This document shows positions 50,974 to 60,216 of a stretch of 64,000 nucleotides of DNA, one piece after another. This DNA comes from Brevibacterium paucivorans (GTDB lineage Bacteria > Actinomycetota > Actinomycetes > Actinomycetales > Brevibacteriaceae). The translations under genes and the position numbers were made by a program. Below the pieces are notes generated by a model. The model was not told the origin of the DNA, searched no databases, and saw only the letters and a list, made by a program, of their open reading frames with translations. The first letter of the stretch is position 1. Every line of letters begins with the position of its first letter. Location: positions 1,798,001 through 1,862,000 of the forward strand of contig NZ_JAFBCP010000001.1 of assembly GCF_016907735.1 (NCBI RefSeq), written 5' to 3'.

Positions 50974-51693
50974 TTATGCGCGGTTTAGCGCATCCGTAAG
51001 CGCCTTCGCCGCCTCCAGAACGGACTGCGCGTGCAAGCGACCAGGCTGGCGGGTCAAACGCTCCACCGGACCGGAAATCGAGACCGCCGCAACAACCCGC
51101 GAACTCGGGCCACGGACGGGAGCGGAAACTGACGCCACGCCTCGTTCGCGTTCCGCGATCGACTGTGCCCAACCTCGGCGGCGGACACCAGAAAGAATCG
51201 TGGCAGAAAAACGTGCGCCACGCAGACCCGTGTGCATGCGGTCCGGTTCTTCCCATGCAAGCAATACCTGCGCGGCAGAACCTGCGCGCATACTCAACGT
51301 GGCACCAATAGGAACTGAGTCGCGCAGACCCACAGGACGTTCAGCTGCGGCGACGCACAAGCGCAAGTCACCCTGGCGACGGAACAGCTGAGCAGACTCA
51401 CCCGTGCGGTCACGCAACTGGTTGAGAACAGGGCCAGCGGCCGCGAGCAGACGGTCCTCGCCGGCTGCGGATGAAAGTTCGGACAGGCGGGGGCCCAAAA
51501 CGAAACGCCCCTGAAGGTCTCGCCCGACCAACCGGTGATACTCAAGAGCAACCGCCAGGCGGTGTGCGGTGGGGCGGGCCAGGCCGGTGAGGCTCACGAG
51601 TTCAGCCAGCGAAGCGGGCCCGGCTTCAAGTGCGGACAAGACGAGTGCGGCTTTGTCGATAACTCCAACGCCACTTCCATTTTGGTTGCTCAT
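50974..51693 (-). CDS. IclR-family regulator, probably of leuCD (LtbR-like)
   Basis: 239 residues. The N-terminal winged helix (KAALVLSALEAGPASLAELV; HTH ARPTAHRLAVALEYHRLV near 35-55) is followed by the IclR effector domain (RERGVASVSAPVRGPSSRVV, AAVSISGP). It is divergent from leuCD, as in Corynebacterium where LtbR, an IclR protein, represses leuB, leuCD and trp genes; orthology is inferred. ATG at 51693 follows TACAAT by exactly 7 nt, so it is leaderless. Confidence 0.85.
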   Translation of the reverse strand: MSNQNGSGVGVIDKAALVLSALEAGPASLAELVSLTGLARPTAHRLAVALEYHRLVGRDLQGRFVLGPRLSELSSAAGEDRLLAAAGPVLNQLRDRTGESAQLFRRQGDLRLCVAAAERPVGLRDSVPIGATLSMRAGSAAQVLLAWEEPDRMHTGLRGARFSATILSGVRRRGWAQSIAERERGVASVSAPVRGPSSRVVAAVSISGPVERLTRQPGRLHAQSVLEAAKALTDALNRA

Positions 51694-51700
51694 ACCCTCA

Positions 51701-51706
51701 ATTGTA
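51701..51706 (-). promoter_or_regulatory. -10 box of a leaderless promoter (IclR regulator)
   Basis: TACAAT on the minus strand, 7 nt before the ATG at 51693; TTGCAT-like -35 about 16 bp further up. Confidence 0.6.
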
Positions 51707-51711
51707 GGTCT

Positions 51712-51740
51712 CACCATCTAAGATGCAAGTTCGGATGGTG
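51712..51740. promoter_or_regulatory. Inverted repeat between iclR and leuC (candidate operator)
   Basis: CACCATC (51712-51718) and GATGGTG (51734-51740) are exact complements 15 bp apart. They overlap the divergent promoter region of the IclR gene and leuC. Confidence 0.55.
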
Positions 51741-51831
51741 GTACATCTGGCTAGTGTGAGTCTCGAAAATCGCATGTGAGCGCCGGCGTCACGTAGCAGG
51801 TGCAGGTTGCGTGTCGTGAAGGAGATCTACC

Positions 51832-53235
51832 GTGGGAACCACACTGGCGGAGAAGGTCTGGGCTGACCACATTGTCGCAGCCGGTCAAAACAACGAACCC
51901 GACCTCATCTACATTGACCTCCACCTCGTCCACGAAGTCACCAGCCCTCAGGCATTCGAAGGCTTGCGACTCGCAGGCCGCAAAGTACGTCGCCCCGACC
52001 TCACAATCGCAACGGAGGACCACAACACCCCCACCGTTGACATCGACAAACCCATCGCCGACCTCACCAGCCGCACCCAGATCGAAACCCTGCGGAAGAA
52101 CGCTGAAGAATTCGGCATCCGCTTGCATTCCCTGGGTGACGTGGAGCAGGGGATCGTACACGTGGTGGGCCCTCAACTGGGTCTGACGCAGCCGGGAACC
52201 ACTGTGGTGTGTGGTGACTCCCACACGTCGACCCACGGCGCGTTTGGCGCGCTCGCGTTCGGGATCGGCACCAGCGAAGTCGAACACGTGCTGGCCACCC
52301 AGACACTCTCCCTCAAGCCGTTTAAGACCATGGCCATTACAGTCAACGGAACCCTGCCCGAACACTCCTCGGCCAAGGACATCATCCTGGCTGTCATCGC
52401 AAAGATCGGCACCAACGGTGGCTCCGGCCACGTGCTCGAGTTCCGAGGCGAAGCGATCCGCAACCTGTCCATGGAAGCGCGCATGACCCTGTGCAACATG
52501 TCGATTGAAGCAGGTGCTCGCGCAGGCATGGTCGCACCCGACGACGTCACGTTCGAGTACCTGCGGGGACGTCCTCACGCGCCCACGGGGGACGCGTGGG
52601 ATCAGGCGGTTGCATACTGGAAGACCTTGCGTACGGATGAGAATGCGGAATTTGACGCCGAGGTCGTTCTGGACGCCGCTGACATCGAACCTTATGTCAC
52701 ATGGGGGACCAACCCGGGTCAAGGTTTGCCACTTTCACAGTCGATTCCCGACCCTGCCCAGATGGTTGACGAAAACGAACGAATCGCGGCAGAAAACGCC
52801 TTGGCCTACATGGACCTGGAACCTGGCACCCCGCTGAAAGACATCGCGGTGGACACCGTGTTCTTAGGCTCGTGTACCAACGCCAGAATTGAGGACCTGC
52901 GAAGCGCAGCACATGTTCTCCGAGGTCGTTCAAAGGCTCACAATGTACGCATGTTGGTGGTCCCCGGTTCGGCTAAAGTGCGCCTGCAGGCTGAAGAAGA
53001 GGGTCTGGACAAGGTCTTCACCGACTTCGGCGCGGAATGGCGATTCGCCGGATGCTCCATGTGCCTGGGAATGAACCCGGACCAGCTTTCGGAAGGCGAG
53101 CGGTGCGCATCCACCTCGAACCGCAACTTTGAAGGACGCCAAGGAAAAGGCGGACGCACCCACTTGGTCAGCCCAGTCGTGGCCGCGGCCACCGCAGTCA
53201 ACGGAACCTTGTCAACCCCGGCAGACCTGGCGTAG
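51832..53235 (+). CDS. leuC: 3-isopropylmalate dehydratase, large subunit
   Basis: 467 residues. Aconitase-superfamily subunit carrying a 4Fe-4S cluster; isomerises isopropylmalate. The cluster Cys are in [12 protein letters not shown] (residues ~344) and [11 protein letters not shown] (~407). Also [18 protein letters not shown] and [20 protein letters not shown] at 51832 with AAGGAG about 7 nt upstream. Pairs with LeuD 32 bp downstream. Probably repressed by the divergent IclR regulator. Confidence 0.95.
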   Translation: MGTTLAEKVWADHIVAAGQNNEPDLIYIDLHLVHEVTSPQAFEGLRLAGRKVRRPDLTIATEDHNTPTVDIDKPIADLTSRTQIETLRKNAEEFGIRLHSLGDVEQGIVHVVGPQLGLTQPGTTVVCGDSHTSTHGAFGALAFGIGTSEVEHVLATQTLSLKPFKTMAITVNGTLPEHSSAKDIILAVIAKIGTNGGSGHVLEFRGEAIRNLSMEARMTLCNMSIEAGARAGMVAPDDVTFEYLRGRPHAPTGDAWDQAVAYWKTLRTDENAEFDAEVVLDAADIEPYVTWGTNPGQGLPLSQSIPDPAQMVDENERIAAENALAYMDLEPGTPLKDIAVDTVFLGSCTNARIEDLRSAAHVLRGRSKAHNVRMLVVPGSAKVRLQAEEEGLDKVFTDFGAEWRFAGCSMCLGMNPDQLSEGERCASTSNRNFEGRQGKGGRTHLVSPVVAAATAVNGTLSTPADLA

Positions 53236-53267
53236 AGCCACGCAACGAAGAGCACATAGGAGTCATC

Positions 53268-53867
53268 GTGGAAAAGTTCACTTCACACACCGGCGTGGGT
53301 GTTCCATTGAACCGTTCGGCCGTTGACACTGACCAGATCATTCCGGCCGTGTACCTCAAACGCGTAACCAAAACTGGTTTCGACGACGCGTTGTTTGCGC
53401 GCTGGCGCAAAGACCCTGAGTTCGTTCTCAACCGCGAACCGTACACACACGGGTCCGTGCTGGTGGCAGGGCCCGACTTTGGGACGGGGTCATCACGTGA
53501 ACACGCAGTGTGGGCACTTCGCGACTACGGTTTCAAAGCCGTTCTGTCATCACGCTTTGCCGACATCTTCCGCGGAAACGCAGGAAAGAACGGCCTTGTC
53601 GTGGCTCAGCTTGAGCAAAGTGACATTGACCTCCTTCTCAAGCGCATCGAAAACCAACCTGGGATCGAAGTCACCGTGAACCTCGAAACGCGGACGGTCC
53701 ACTGTGATGACCTCACACTGCCTTTCGACATTGATGACTTCACGCGCTACCGCCTCATGGAGGGGCTGGATGACATCAGCCTGACACTCCAGCACGAAGG
53801 CGCTATCGACACGTATGAAGCCCAGCGACCAGGCTTCAAACCCACAACTCTTCCCGTCCCAGAGTGA
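53268..53867 (+). CDS. leuD: 3-isopropylmalate dehydratase, small subunit
   Basis: 199 residues. Swivel domain of the dehydratase: [36 protein letters not shown] (substrate binding), [20 protein letters not shown] start with AGGAG about 6 nt upstream. Same operon as leuC. Confidence 0.95.
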   Translation: MEKFTSHTGVGVPLNRSAVDTDQIIPAVYLKRVTKTGFDDALFARWRKDPEFVLNREPYTHGSVLVAGPDFGTGSSREHAVWALRDYGFKAVLSSRFADIFRGNAGKNGLVVAQLEQSDIDLLLKRIENQPGIEVTVNLETRTVHCDDLTLPFDIDDFTRYRLMEGLDDISLTLQHEGAIDTYEAQRPGFKPTTLPVPE

Positions 53868-53934
53868 GCAAACTGAAAACAAAGGAACCCTGCCTGGGCT
53901 AGCATTGCTCTAGTTGCCCAAAGAAAGGATTCCG

Positions 53935-55254
53935 ATGCTGATCGTGCACGGAGGTACACCTCTGGCCGGCACAGTTCGCGTACGCGGAGCCAAGAACTTG
54001 GTGTCGAAAGCGATGGTGGCCTCGCTTCTGGGCGAGAGCCCGTCAGTTCTGCGTAGCGTTCCGCGAATTCGCGATGTTGAGATCGTGACCGGTCTTCTGG
54101 AACTACACGGTGTTCGCACCCACACAGCGCCAGACGGTGACCAGCCCGACGGCGAAATCCATATGGACCCAAGCAACATCGAGTCCGGTTCGATTCCCGA
54201 CATTGATGCGCACGCAGGGTCTTCGCGTGTACCGATCCTCTTCTGTGGTCCGCTGTTGCACCGCTTGGGTCAAGCGTTTATACCTGACCTCGGTGGGTGT
54301 CGAATCGGCGACCGCCCCATCAACTTCCACTTGGACGTTCTACGCCAGTTTGGGGCAACCGTCGATAAGACACCGGGCGGTATCAAGCTCGAAGCACCTC
54401 GGCGACTTGCCGGCACCAAGGTGGAACTGCCGTACCCATCTGTGGGAGCCACCGAACAGGTCCTTCTCACTGCAGTCCGCGCAGAAGGCGCGACCGAGCT
54501 CAAAAACGCGGCGGTCGAACCGGAAATCATGGACCTCGTAGCAGTGCTACAGAAAATGGGCGCCATCATCTCCGTAGACACCGACCGCGTGATTCGCATT
54601 GAAGGTGTCGACTCCCTGCGTGGCTACACCCACCGCGCTCTGCCAGACCGAATCGAAGCAGGGTCATGGGCCTCGGCAGCCTTGGCCACCGGAGGTAGAA
54701 TCTTTGTCGAAGGCGCCCAGCAAGAACCCATGATCACGTTCCTCAACGTGTTCAGGAAAATTGGGGGAGAGTTCGACGTTCGCGAAAACGGCATCCTTTT
54801 TGCCCACCCGGGAACCGAACTTCAACCGGTAGCCCTCGAAACCGATGTTCACCCAGGTTTCATGACCGACTGGCAACAGCCGCTGGTGGTCGCCCTCACG
54901 CAAGCAAATGGACTGTCCATCATCCACGAAACCGTGTACGAAAACCGGTTCGGATTTACCGACGCGCTAGTGCGCATGGGGGCCAACATCCAGCTCTACC
55001 GTGAATGCTTGGGTGGTACGCCATGCCGATTCGGTCGCATGAACTTCAACCACTCGGCCGTGATCTCCGGGCCCACCACGCTCACGGGCAAAGACATCGA
55101 AGTTCCGGACCTGCGAGGAGGCTTCTCACACGTCATCGCAGCGCTGGCTGCTCAAGGCACCAGCAATGTACACGGACTCCAGCTTCTGAACCGCGGATAC
55201 GAGGACTTCACCCACAAACTCGAGTCGCTGGGTGCGCGAATGGAGATTCCATGA
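53935..55254 (+). CDS. murA: UDP-N-acetylglucosamine 1-carboxyvinyltransferase
   Basis: 439 residues. First committed step of peptidoglycan synthesis: adds enolpyruvate from PEP to UDP-GlcNAc. The EPT inside-out barrel motif RGAKNLVSKAMVASLLG is at the N-terminus. The catalytic Cys lies in DLGGCRIGDRPINFH (Cys at about residue 122), so fosfomycin sensitivity is predicted (most resistant species have Asp). Start ATG 53935 behind AAAGGA, not the upstream TTG. Its last 4 nt overlap plsC. Confidence 0.93.
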   Translation: MLIVHGGTPLAGTVRVRGAKNLVSKAMVASLLGESPSVLRSVPRIRDVEIVTGLLELHGVRTHTAPDGDQPDGEIHMDPSNIESGSIPDIDAHAGSSRVPILFCGPLLHRLGQAFIPDLGGCRIGDRPINFHLDVLRQFGATVDKTPGGIKLEAPRRLAGTKVELPYPSVGATEQVLLTAVRAEGATELKNAAVEPEIMDLVAVLQKMGAIISVDTDRVIRIEGVDSLRGYTHRALPDRIEAGSWASAALATGGRIFVEGAQQEPMITFLNVFRKIGGEFDVRENGILFAHPGTELQPVALETDVHPGFMTDWQQPLVVALTQANGLSIIHETVYENRFGFTDALVRMGANIQLYRECLGGTPCRFGRMNFNHSAVISGPTTLTGKDIEVPDLRGGFSHVIAALAAQGTSNVHGLQLLNRGYEDFTHKLESLGARMEIP

Positions 55255-55985
55255 GCCAGAAACCCTACGATGTGACCTTCACGCCTGAAGACCAAAAGCG
55301 CACGCACCGCCTGGCCCGCGTGGTCGCGCCACCGCTGAAAACCGTGTACCGCGTTTTTGGCCGGTGGGTAGACGAAAACCCACACAACATTCCTCAAGAC
55401 GGTCCAGCGATCCTGGCGGTGTATCACGCGAGCCTGCTCGACCCGGTGTTCGTTGCGCTGTCCCTGTGGTCGAACGGACGCATGCCGCGCTTCATGGCCA
55501 AGTCCCCACTGTTCACCGGCATTATCGGACGCCCCATGCGCGCGCTGGGACAGATCCCGGTTCTTCGTAACTCAGCGACCGCCTCGGACTCCTTAAAGTA
55601 CGCCCGCAAGGCACTTGACGCGGGCGAATGCGTGGTCATCTACCCACAGGGGACCCTGACCAAGAACCCTGAACTCTGGCCCGAAAACTTCAAAACCGGT
55701 GTCGCCCGCCTCGCACTGGAAAGTGGAGTACCCATCGTGCCAGTAGCGCACTGGGGAACCAGCGCCCTCATGCCACCGGGGGCGAAAAAGCCTGCTCTCA
55801 AACCCGGCAACATCGTGCGTATCTCCTACGGCGAACCCATCGACATCTCGGGCATTGAAGCTACCCGCGAAAACTTGCGCACTATCACCAACCACGTTGA
55901 AGCCGTGATCGCACGCGACGTCGCACGGCTCAGCGGCAAACCACTTCCCGAACGCTACACGCACGCATTGGAGCTGTCCTTATGA
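55251..55985 (+). CDS. plsC: 1-acyl-sn-glycerol-3-phosphate acyltransferase-like protein
   Basis: 244 residues. HxxxxD acyltransferase motif is YHASLLDPV (~residues 60-68), followed by FMAKSPLFTG, a GRPMRALGQIPV stretch and the YPQGTLTKNPEL variant of the EGTR motif. Makes phosphatidic acid from lysophosphatidate in membrane-lipid synthesis. It overlaps murA at its start and gpsA at its end (both ATGA), so murA-plsC-gpsA is a coupled operon; gpsA supplies glycerol-3-phosphate. Confidence 0.88.
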   Translation: MSQKPYDVTFTPEDQKRTHRLARVVAPPLKTVYRVFGRWVDENPHNIPQDGPAILAVYHASLLDPVFVALSLWSNGRMPRFMAKSPLFTGIIGRPMRALGQIPVLRNSATASDSLKYARKALDAGECVVIYPQGTLTKNPELWPENFKTGVARLALESGVPIVPVAHWGTSALMPPGAKKPALKPGNIVRISYGEPIDISGIEATRENLRTITNHVEAVIARDVARLSGKPLPERYTHALELSL

Positions 55986-56986
55986 AAATCGCGGTCATGG
56001 GCGCCGGGTCGTGGGGAACGACCTTTGCCAAAGTGATTGCTGATTCGGGTAACCCCGTTATGGTCTGGGCGCGCAAAGACGAGGTCGCCCACGAAATCAA
56101 CACACAGCACACCAACTCCCGGTACCTGGGTGACATTGTGCTCAGTGACCTCATCACCAGCACGTCAGACCCGGCCCAGGCCGTTTCTGACGCAGATGTT
56201 GTGGTGCTGGCGATTCCCGCGCAGAGCATGCGCGCCAACCTGTCGCAGTGGAAGGACCACCTGAAACCGGACTGTGTTCTGGTGAGCCTCATGAAGGGGA
56301 TTGAAGGTGCGTCCGGTAAGCGGATGACTGAAGTGATCGCCGAGGTAGCAGAAGTTCCGCTGTCCCGTGTGGCTGTTGTGTCCGGGCCGAATTTGGCAAA
56401 GGAGATCGCGGAGTCCCAGCCAACGGCAACGGTGATTGGGTGTGAGTCGGCTACCACGGCCGAGGCGCTTTCCGACTTGTGCGCCAACAACTACTTCCGT
56501 CCCTACACCAACGCCGATGTTGTGGGGATTGAGCTGGGCGGAGCCATTAAGAACGTGATTGCTTTGGCTGTGGGGATCGCAGACGGCCAGGGCTTAGGCG
56601 ACAACTCAAAAGCGTCGATCATTACCCGAGGTCTGGCAGAGACGACTCGCCTCGCTGTCGCCATGGGGGCTCAGCAACACACGCTGTCAGGTCTGGCCGG
56701 ATTGGGTGACCTGGTGGCCACGTGCGCGTCCCCACTTTCGCGAAACCGCACCTTTGGTCGCTTGCTGGGGGAGGGCAACACGGTTGACGAAGTTGCCGCC
56801 CAGATGACGCAAACTGCCGAAGGCGTGAAAACTGCACCCGCGGTTCTGGCACTGGGTGACGCTCACGGGGTGGAACTTCCGATCACACAAGCTGTGGCGG
56901 CGGCCCTGGACGGATCGCTGGCAGTCTCAGATCTGTCAGGTGTTCTTTTGGCGCGTAAACGTAAGGACGAAGCTCCAGTTCGTTAG
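55982..56986 (+). CDS. gpsA: Glycerol-3-phosphate dehydrogenase [NAD(P)+]
   Basis: 334 residues. Makes sn-glycerol-3-phosphate for phospholipids. NAD-binding GAGSWGTTFAKV, SLMKGIEG, VVSGPNLAKEI, the active-site Lys in ELGGAIKNVIALAVGIADG, and DNSKASIITRGLAE. Start overlaps the plsC stop. Confidence 0.95.
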   Translation: MKIAVMGAGSWGTTFAKVIADSGNPVMVWARKDEVAHEINTQHTNSRYLGDIVLSDLITSTSDPAQAVSDADVVVLAIPAQSMRANLSQWKDHLKPDCVLVSLMKGIEGASGKRMTEVIAEVAEVPLSRVAVVSGPNLAKEIAESQPTATVIGCESATTAEALSDLCANNYFRPYTNADVVGIELGGAIKNVIALAVGIADGQGLGDNSKASIITRGLAETTRLAVAMGAQQHTLSGLAGLGDLVATCASPLSRNRTFGRLLGEGNTVDEVAAQMTQTAEGVKTAPAVLALGDAHGVELPITQAVAAALDGSLAVSDLSGVLLARKRKDEAPVR

Positions 56987-57017
56987 GCTGAAAGAACCAC
57001 AAAAGGAGGAGGAAGAC

Positions 57018-57566
57018 ATGTCCACATCAACCGACTATCTAAACTCACCATTTGCACGTATGAACGAAGTTCCCCGCTTCGATCTCACCAGCCCCGACAT
57101 TACTGAAGGTCAGCCACTGGCGGTTGCCCAGACCTCGGGAATCATGGGAATCGACGGTGGCCAGGACCGTTCGCCTGCCCTGTCCTGGAGCGGTGCCCCA
57201 GAAGGTACCCAGGCATACGCAGTCACGTGCTTTGACCCCGATGCACCAACGGGCTCCGGATTCTGGCACTGGGTGCTCACCGACATTCCGGCAGACGTGA
57301 CTTCCCTTGAAGCCAACGCGGGTGACCCCGATGCGGGACTGCTTCCAGAAGGTGCAGTCATGATGCGCAACGACGCAGGTTCTGCACGCTTCGTGGGTGC
57401 TGCTCCACCGGAAGGACACGGCCCACACCGGTACTACTTCATTGTTCACGCACTTTCCAAGCCTCTTGGTCTTGAACCTGACGCAACCCCAGCTTTTGTT
57501 GGATTCAACATGTTCTTCGCCTCGCTCGGTCGTGCCTGGATCCAGACCACATATGAAGTGAAGTGA
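57018..57566 (+). CDS. YbhB/YbcL-family Raf-kinase-inhibitor-like (PEBP) protein
   Basis: 182 residues. The two PEBP motifs DPDAPTGSGFWHWVL and GPHRYYFIVHALSKPL are present, with the ligand-binding pocket in GFWHWVL. Function in bacteria is largely unknown. The ATG follows AAAAGGAGGAGGAAGAC, a very strong ribosome site. It sits between gpsA and ddl. Confidence 0.88.
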   Translation: MSTSTDYLNSPFARMNEVPRFDLTSPDITEGQPLAVAQTSGIMGIDGGQDRSPALSWSGAPEGTQAYAVTCFDPDAPTGSGFWHWVLTDIPADVTSLEANAGDPDAGLLPEGAVMMRNDAGSARFVGAAPPEGHGPHRYYFIVHALSKPLGLEPDATPAFVGFNMFFASLGRAWIQTTYEVK

Positions 57567-57568
57567 TA

Positions 57569-58678
57569 ATGACGCAACGCCCCCTTGTCGCCGTGCTCTT
57601 CGGTGGCCGTAGCTCTGAACACTCAGTCAGTTGTGTAACGGCAGCCGGAGTGATGAACGAAATCGATCCGAACGCTTTTCGCCTCCTTCCCATTGGCATC
57701 ACACAGGAAGGAAAATGGCGGGTTGTTAACGACTGGAAGTCCTTTGCCTTTGACCGGGACAACATGCCGCAGGTCGCAGACAACCAGACCGAAGTGTTCG
57801 TGTCACCATCGAGAAACGGCTCACTCATCGAGCGCGACGCACAAGGGGTGTTCACCGATTTAGGTTCTCCGGACATCGTGTTCCCACTCCTTCACGGAAA
57901 GTACGGGGAAGACGGTGCCATGCAGGGCCTCTTGACCCTCCTCGACGCGCCGTTTGTGGGCCCCGGAGTGTTTGCCTCGGCCGCCGGGATGGACAAGCAC
58001 TTCACCAAAATGGTGCTACGCGCAGCCGGCATTCCCACAGCGGAGTGGAAAACCGTCACGCTGACTCAGTACAACGCTGACCCCAACGCGGCCATCGACT
58101 CCCTGCAGGAGCTGGGGCTGCCCGCGTTTGTTAAACCTTCGCGCGCTGGGTCTTCGGTGGGCATTAGCAAGGTCAGTGACACCTCGGGCTTTAAAGCAGC
58201 GCTTGACGATGCCTTCGCACACGACACCAAGGTCATCGTGGAACCATTTATCGACGGTCGCGAAATCGAATGCGCCGTGCTTGGGTCAGTCAACGACGCT
58301 GAACTCAAGGCATCTTCGCCAGGTGAAATCACCGTGTCGGGCGATCACGAATTTTATGACTTCGACGCCAAATACCTGGACTTGGACGCGACCACGCTCA
58401 CGTGCCCAGCCGATGTCGAACCAGATGTGGCTGAGCAGGTTCGCGAGATCGCCTGCCAAACGTTCCGAGCGTTCGACTGCTCAGGCCTGACCCGCGTGGA
58501 CACGTTTGTGAGGCCCAACGGTGAAGTGTTGGTCAACGAAATCAACACGTCCCCCGGATTTACTCCGTCATCTGGGTACCCGGTCATGTGGCAAAACAGT
58601 GGATTGCCGTACCGGGACCTCATTGCCGAACTGCTGACGATCGCCGTCGAGGACCACAAACGCGCAACGACCGCGTAA
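57569..58678 (+). CDS. ddl: D-alanine-D-alanine ligase
   Basis: 369 residues from ATG 57569; a GTG two codons earlier overlaps the PEBP stop and could be used. ATP-grasp ligase of peptidoglycan synthesis. LFGGRSSEHSVSCVTA at the N-terminus, HGKYGEDGAMQGLLTLLDAP, the ATP-binding EPFIDGREIECAVLG and the D-Ala-binding VNEINTSPGFTPSSGYP. Located near murA, supporting a cell-wall group. Confidence 0.93.
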   Translation: MTQRPLVAVLFGGRSSEHSVSCVTAAGVMNEIDPNAFRLLPIGITQEGKWRVVNDWKSFAFDRDNMPQVADNQTEVFVSPSRNGSLIERDAQGVFTDLGSPDIVFPLLHGKYGEDGAMQGLLTLLDAPFVGPGVFASAAGMDKHFTKMVLRAAGIPTAEWKTVTLTQYNADPNAAIDSLQELGLPAFVKPSRAGSSVGISKVSDTSGFKAALDDAFAHDTKVIVEPFIDGREIECAVLGSVNDAELKASSPGEITVSGDHEFYDFDAKYLDLDATTLTCPADVEPDVAEQVREIACQTFRAFDCSGLTRVDTFVRPNGEVLVNEINTSPGFTPSSGYPVMWQNSGLPYRDLIAELLTIAVEDHKRATTA

Positions 58679-58700
58679 GGGTGCGCAGCCGTAGCGGTGG

Positions 58701-59210
58701 CTACGGTGTGGGCGATTCTGTGGCTATGGGGTTGTTGTTTTCATCAACGACCGTGGCGTCTTTTGTGCTTACGCACTCACCGGTTTTTTCCAGTGTGGAC
58801 ACCGCTCCTGAGACCGCGGTGAGGACATTCGCACCGGACACTTGTTTGGGGTCCACAATCACTTCGACGGAAGGCGTGCGGCCATAGGCCACGAAACGCC
58901 ATGAGTCGTCCTTTTCTTCCACCGAAATCCAGTCCACGCCGTCCACATGGACGCAAGGGTCGGTGGTGGGTGCGGGTGGTTCCATTCCGCAGCGAAGAAT
59001 GACCGAGGTGGGGTCGCCCCACGCGTCGGTGGCTTGCGTGGATGTTTTGCGGTTTTTGAAGTCGCCGATTGCGTCAGGGAGTCGCAACATGACATCGGCG
59101 CATGCTGCGGACGTCGCGTGCGGAGCCGGTTCCACCACAACGGTTGGGGTGCATGCACTTACACCTGCAAGAGTGAGGCCAACAAAACAGATCGACAGAA
59201 CACGACGCAT
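58701..59210 (-). CDS. DUF3515 family lipoprotein
   Basis: 169 residues from ATG 59210. Short signal peptide with lipobox AGVSAC (Cys at about residue 20), then a small extracytoplasmic domain with conserved Cys (CADVMLRLP, LRCGMEP, DPCVHVDGVDWI, then GECVSTKD). The family is actinobacterial and always near ddl and thiL. Function unknown. The ATG follows TATCCT by exactly 7 nt (leaderless), so the longer frame upstream is not used. Convergent with ddl; a CCGTAGC/GCTACGG hairpin at 58689-58706 marks the boundary. Confidence 0.85.
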   Translation of the reverse strand: MRRVLSICFVGLTLAGVSACTPTVVVEPAPHATSAACADVMLRLPDAIGDFKNRKTSTQATDAWGDPTSVILRCGMEPPAPTTDPCVHVDGVDWISVEEKDDSWRFVAYGRTPSVEVIVDPKQVSGANVLTAVSGAVSTLEKTGECVSTKDATVVDENNNPIATESPTP

Positions 59211-59217
59211 ATGACCC

Positions 59218-59223
59218 AGGATA
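59218..59223 (-). promoter_or_regulatory. -10 box of a leaderless promoter (DUF3515)
   Basis: TATCCT on the minus strand, 7 nt from the ATG at 59210; it occupies the -35 position of the divergent thiL promoter. Confidence 0.55.
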
Positions 59224-59240
59224 GCCGTTATGAAAATGCG

Positions 59241-59246
59241 TAAGCT
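59241..59246 (+). promoter_or_regulatory. -10 box of a leaderless promoter (thiL)
   Basis: TAAGCT, 7 nt before the ATG at 59254; 17 bp from the opposing -10 box. Confidence 0.55.
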
Positions 59247-59253
59247 GGTGGTT

Positions 59254-60216
59254 ATGCAACAGTCGTTAGGATCCCTGGGAGAAGACCGCGTCTTAGAGCG
59301 CATCCTGTCACACGTAGACCCGGGAGATCACGTGTCGGTGGGACCCGGCGACGACGCGGCTGTTTCCACCTTGCCCGGCCCCACCGTCACCACAACCGAC
59401 ATGCTGGTTGAAGAAAGCGACTTTCTACGCGCGTGGCTAGACCCGTACAGATTAGGGGTCAAAGCGGCGGCTCAAAACCTTTCGGATCTCTACGCAATGG
59501 GTGCTACGCCTCACGGGCTCCTCATGTCACTGTCAGCCCCCAACGACACTCCCATCGACGTGATCGAAGAGTTCACGCGTGGGCTCAACGAAGAAGCCCA
59601 GCGGGCCGGTGCCGCCATTATTGGGGGAGACCTGTCAACCGGAGGGCTCATCACGGTAGCGATCACTGCTGTGGGGTACTTGCGCACAGAACCAATCCTG
59701 CGTTCCGGAGCACGCCCCCACGACGGGGTGTTCCTAGCTGGCACGGTAGGCCACGCCGCGGCCGGACTCGATCTGTTGTTTGCGGGCCACCGACTCGGAG
59801 ACAGCGAAACCGACCCTTTCATCGAAACTCAGCTGGCACCTCGGCCGGACTACACCACAGCGGCCCGGCTGCCAGGGTGGGCGAACGCTGGAATTGACGC
59901 GAGCGACGGACTCAGTGGGGACTTAGGCAAGGTCGCGCGGAAGTCAGGGGTGGACATCCACCTGGACCCGGAAGCAATCGCGGGGCTGGCTAAACAGGTG
60001 CTCCCGGCCGCTCACATCCTTGGGGATCCAGACCTGGCGCTCAAATGGGTGCTCCACGGAGGCGAAGACCACGGGTACCTGGTTACTGGGCCAGCAGACA
60101 CCGCTCCGGTAGGCTTGATCCGGATCGGAACATGCGTGACCGGGACGGGAAGACTCACGCTCGACGGAAAAGACATTCAGCCCGGAGCGTTCACCCACTT
60201 TTCGGAGGCACAGTGA
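59254..60216 (+). CDS. thiL: Thiamine-monophosphate kinase
   Basis: 320 residues. Phosphorylates thiamine phosphate to thiamine diphosphate, the cofactor for IlvB and the 7.3-kb ThDP enzyme. PurM/AIRS-like: VGPGDDAAV, TTDMLVEESDF, LSDLYAMGATPHGLLMSLS and a GDLSTGGLITVAITAVG stretch; ASDGLSGDLG. Start at 59254 set by the leaderless -10. Its stop overlaps the GTG of the DAK2 gene. Confidence 0.93.
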   Translation: MQQSLGSLGEDRVLERILSHVDPGDHVSVGPGDDAAVSTLPGPTVTTTDMLVEESDFLRAWLDPYRLGVKAAAQNLSDLYAMGATPHGLLMSLSAPNDTPIDVIEEFTRGLNEEAQRAGAAIIGGDLSTGGLITVAITAVGYLRTEPILRSGARPHDGVFLAGTVGHAAAGLDLLFAGHRLGDSETDPFIETQLAPRPDYTTAARLPGWANAGIDASDGLSGDLGKVARKSGVDIHLDPEAIAGLAKQVLPAAHILGDPDLALKWVLHGGEDHGYLVTGPADTAPVGLIRIGTCVTGTGRLTLDGKDIQPGAFTHFSEAQ

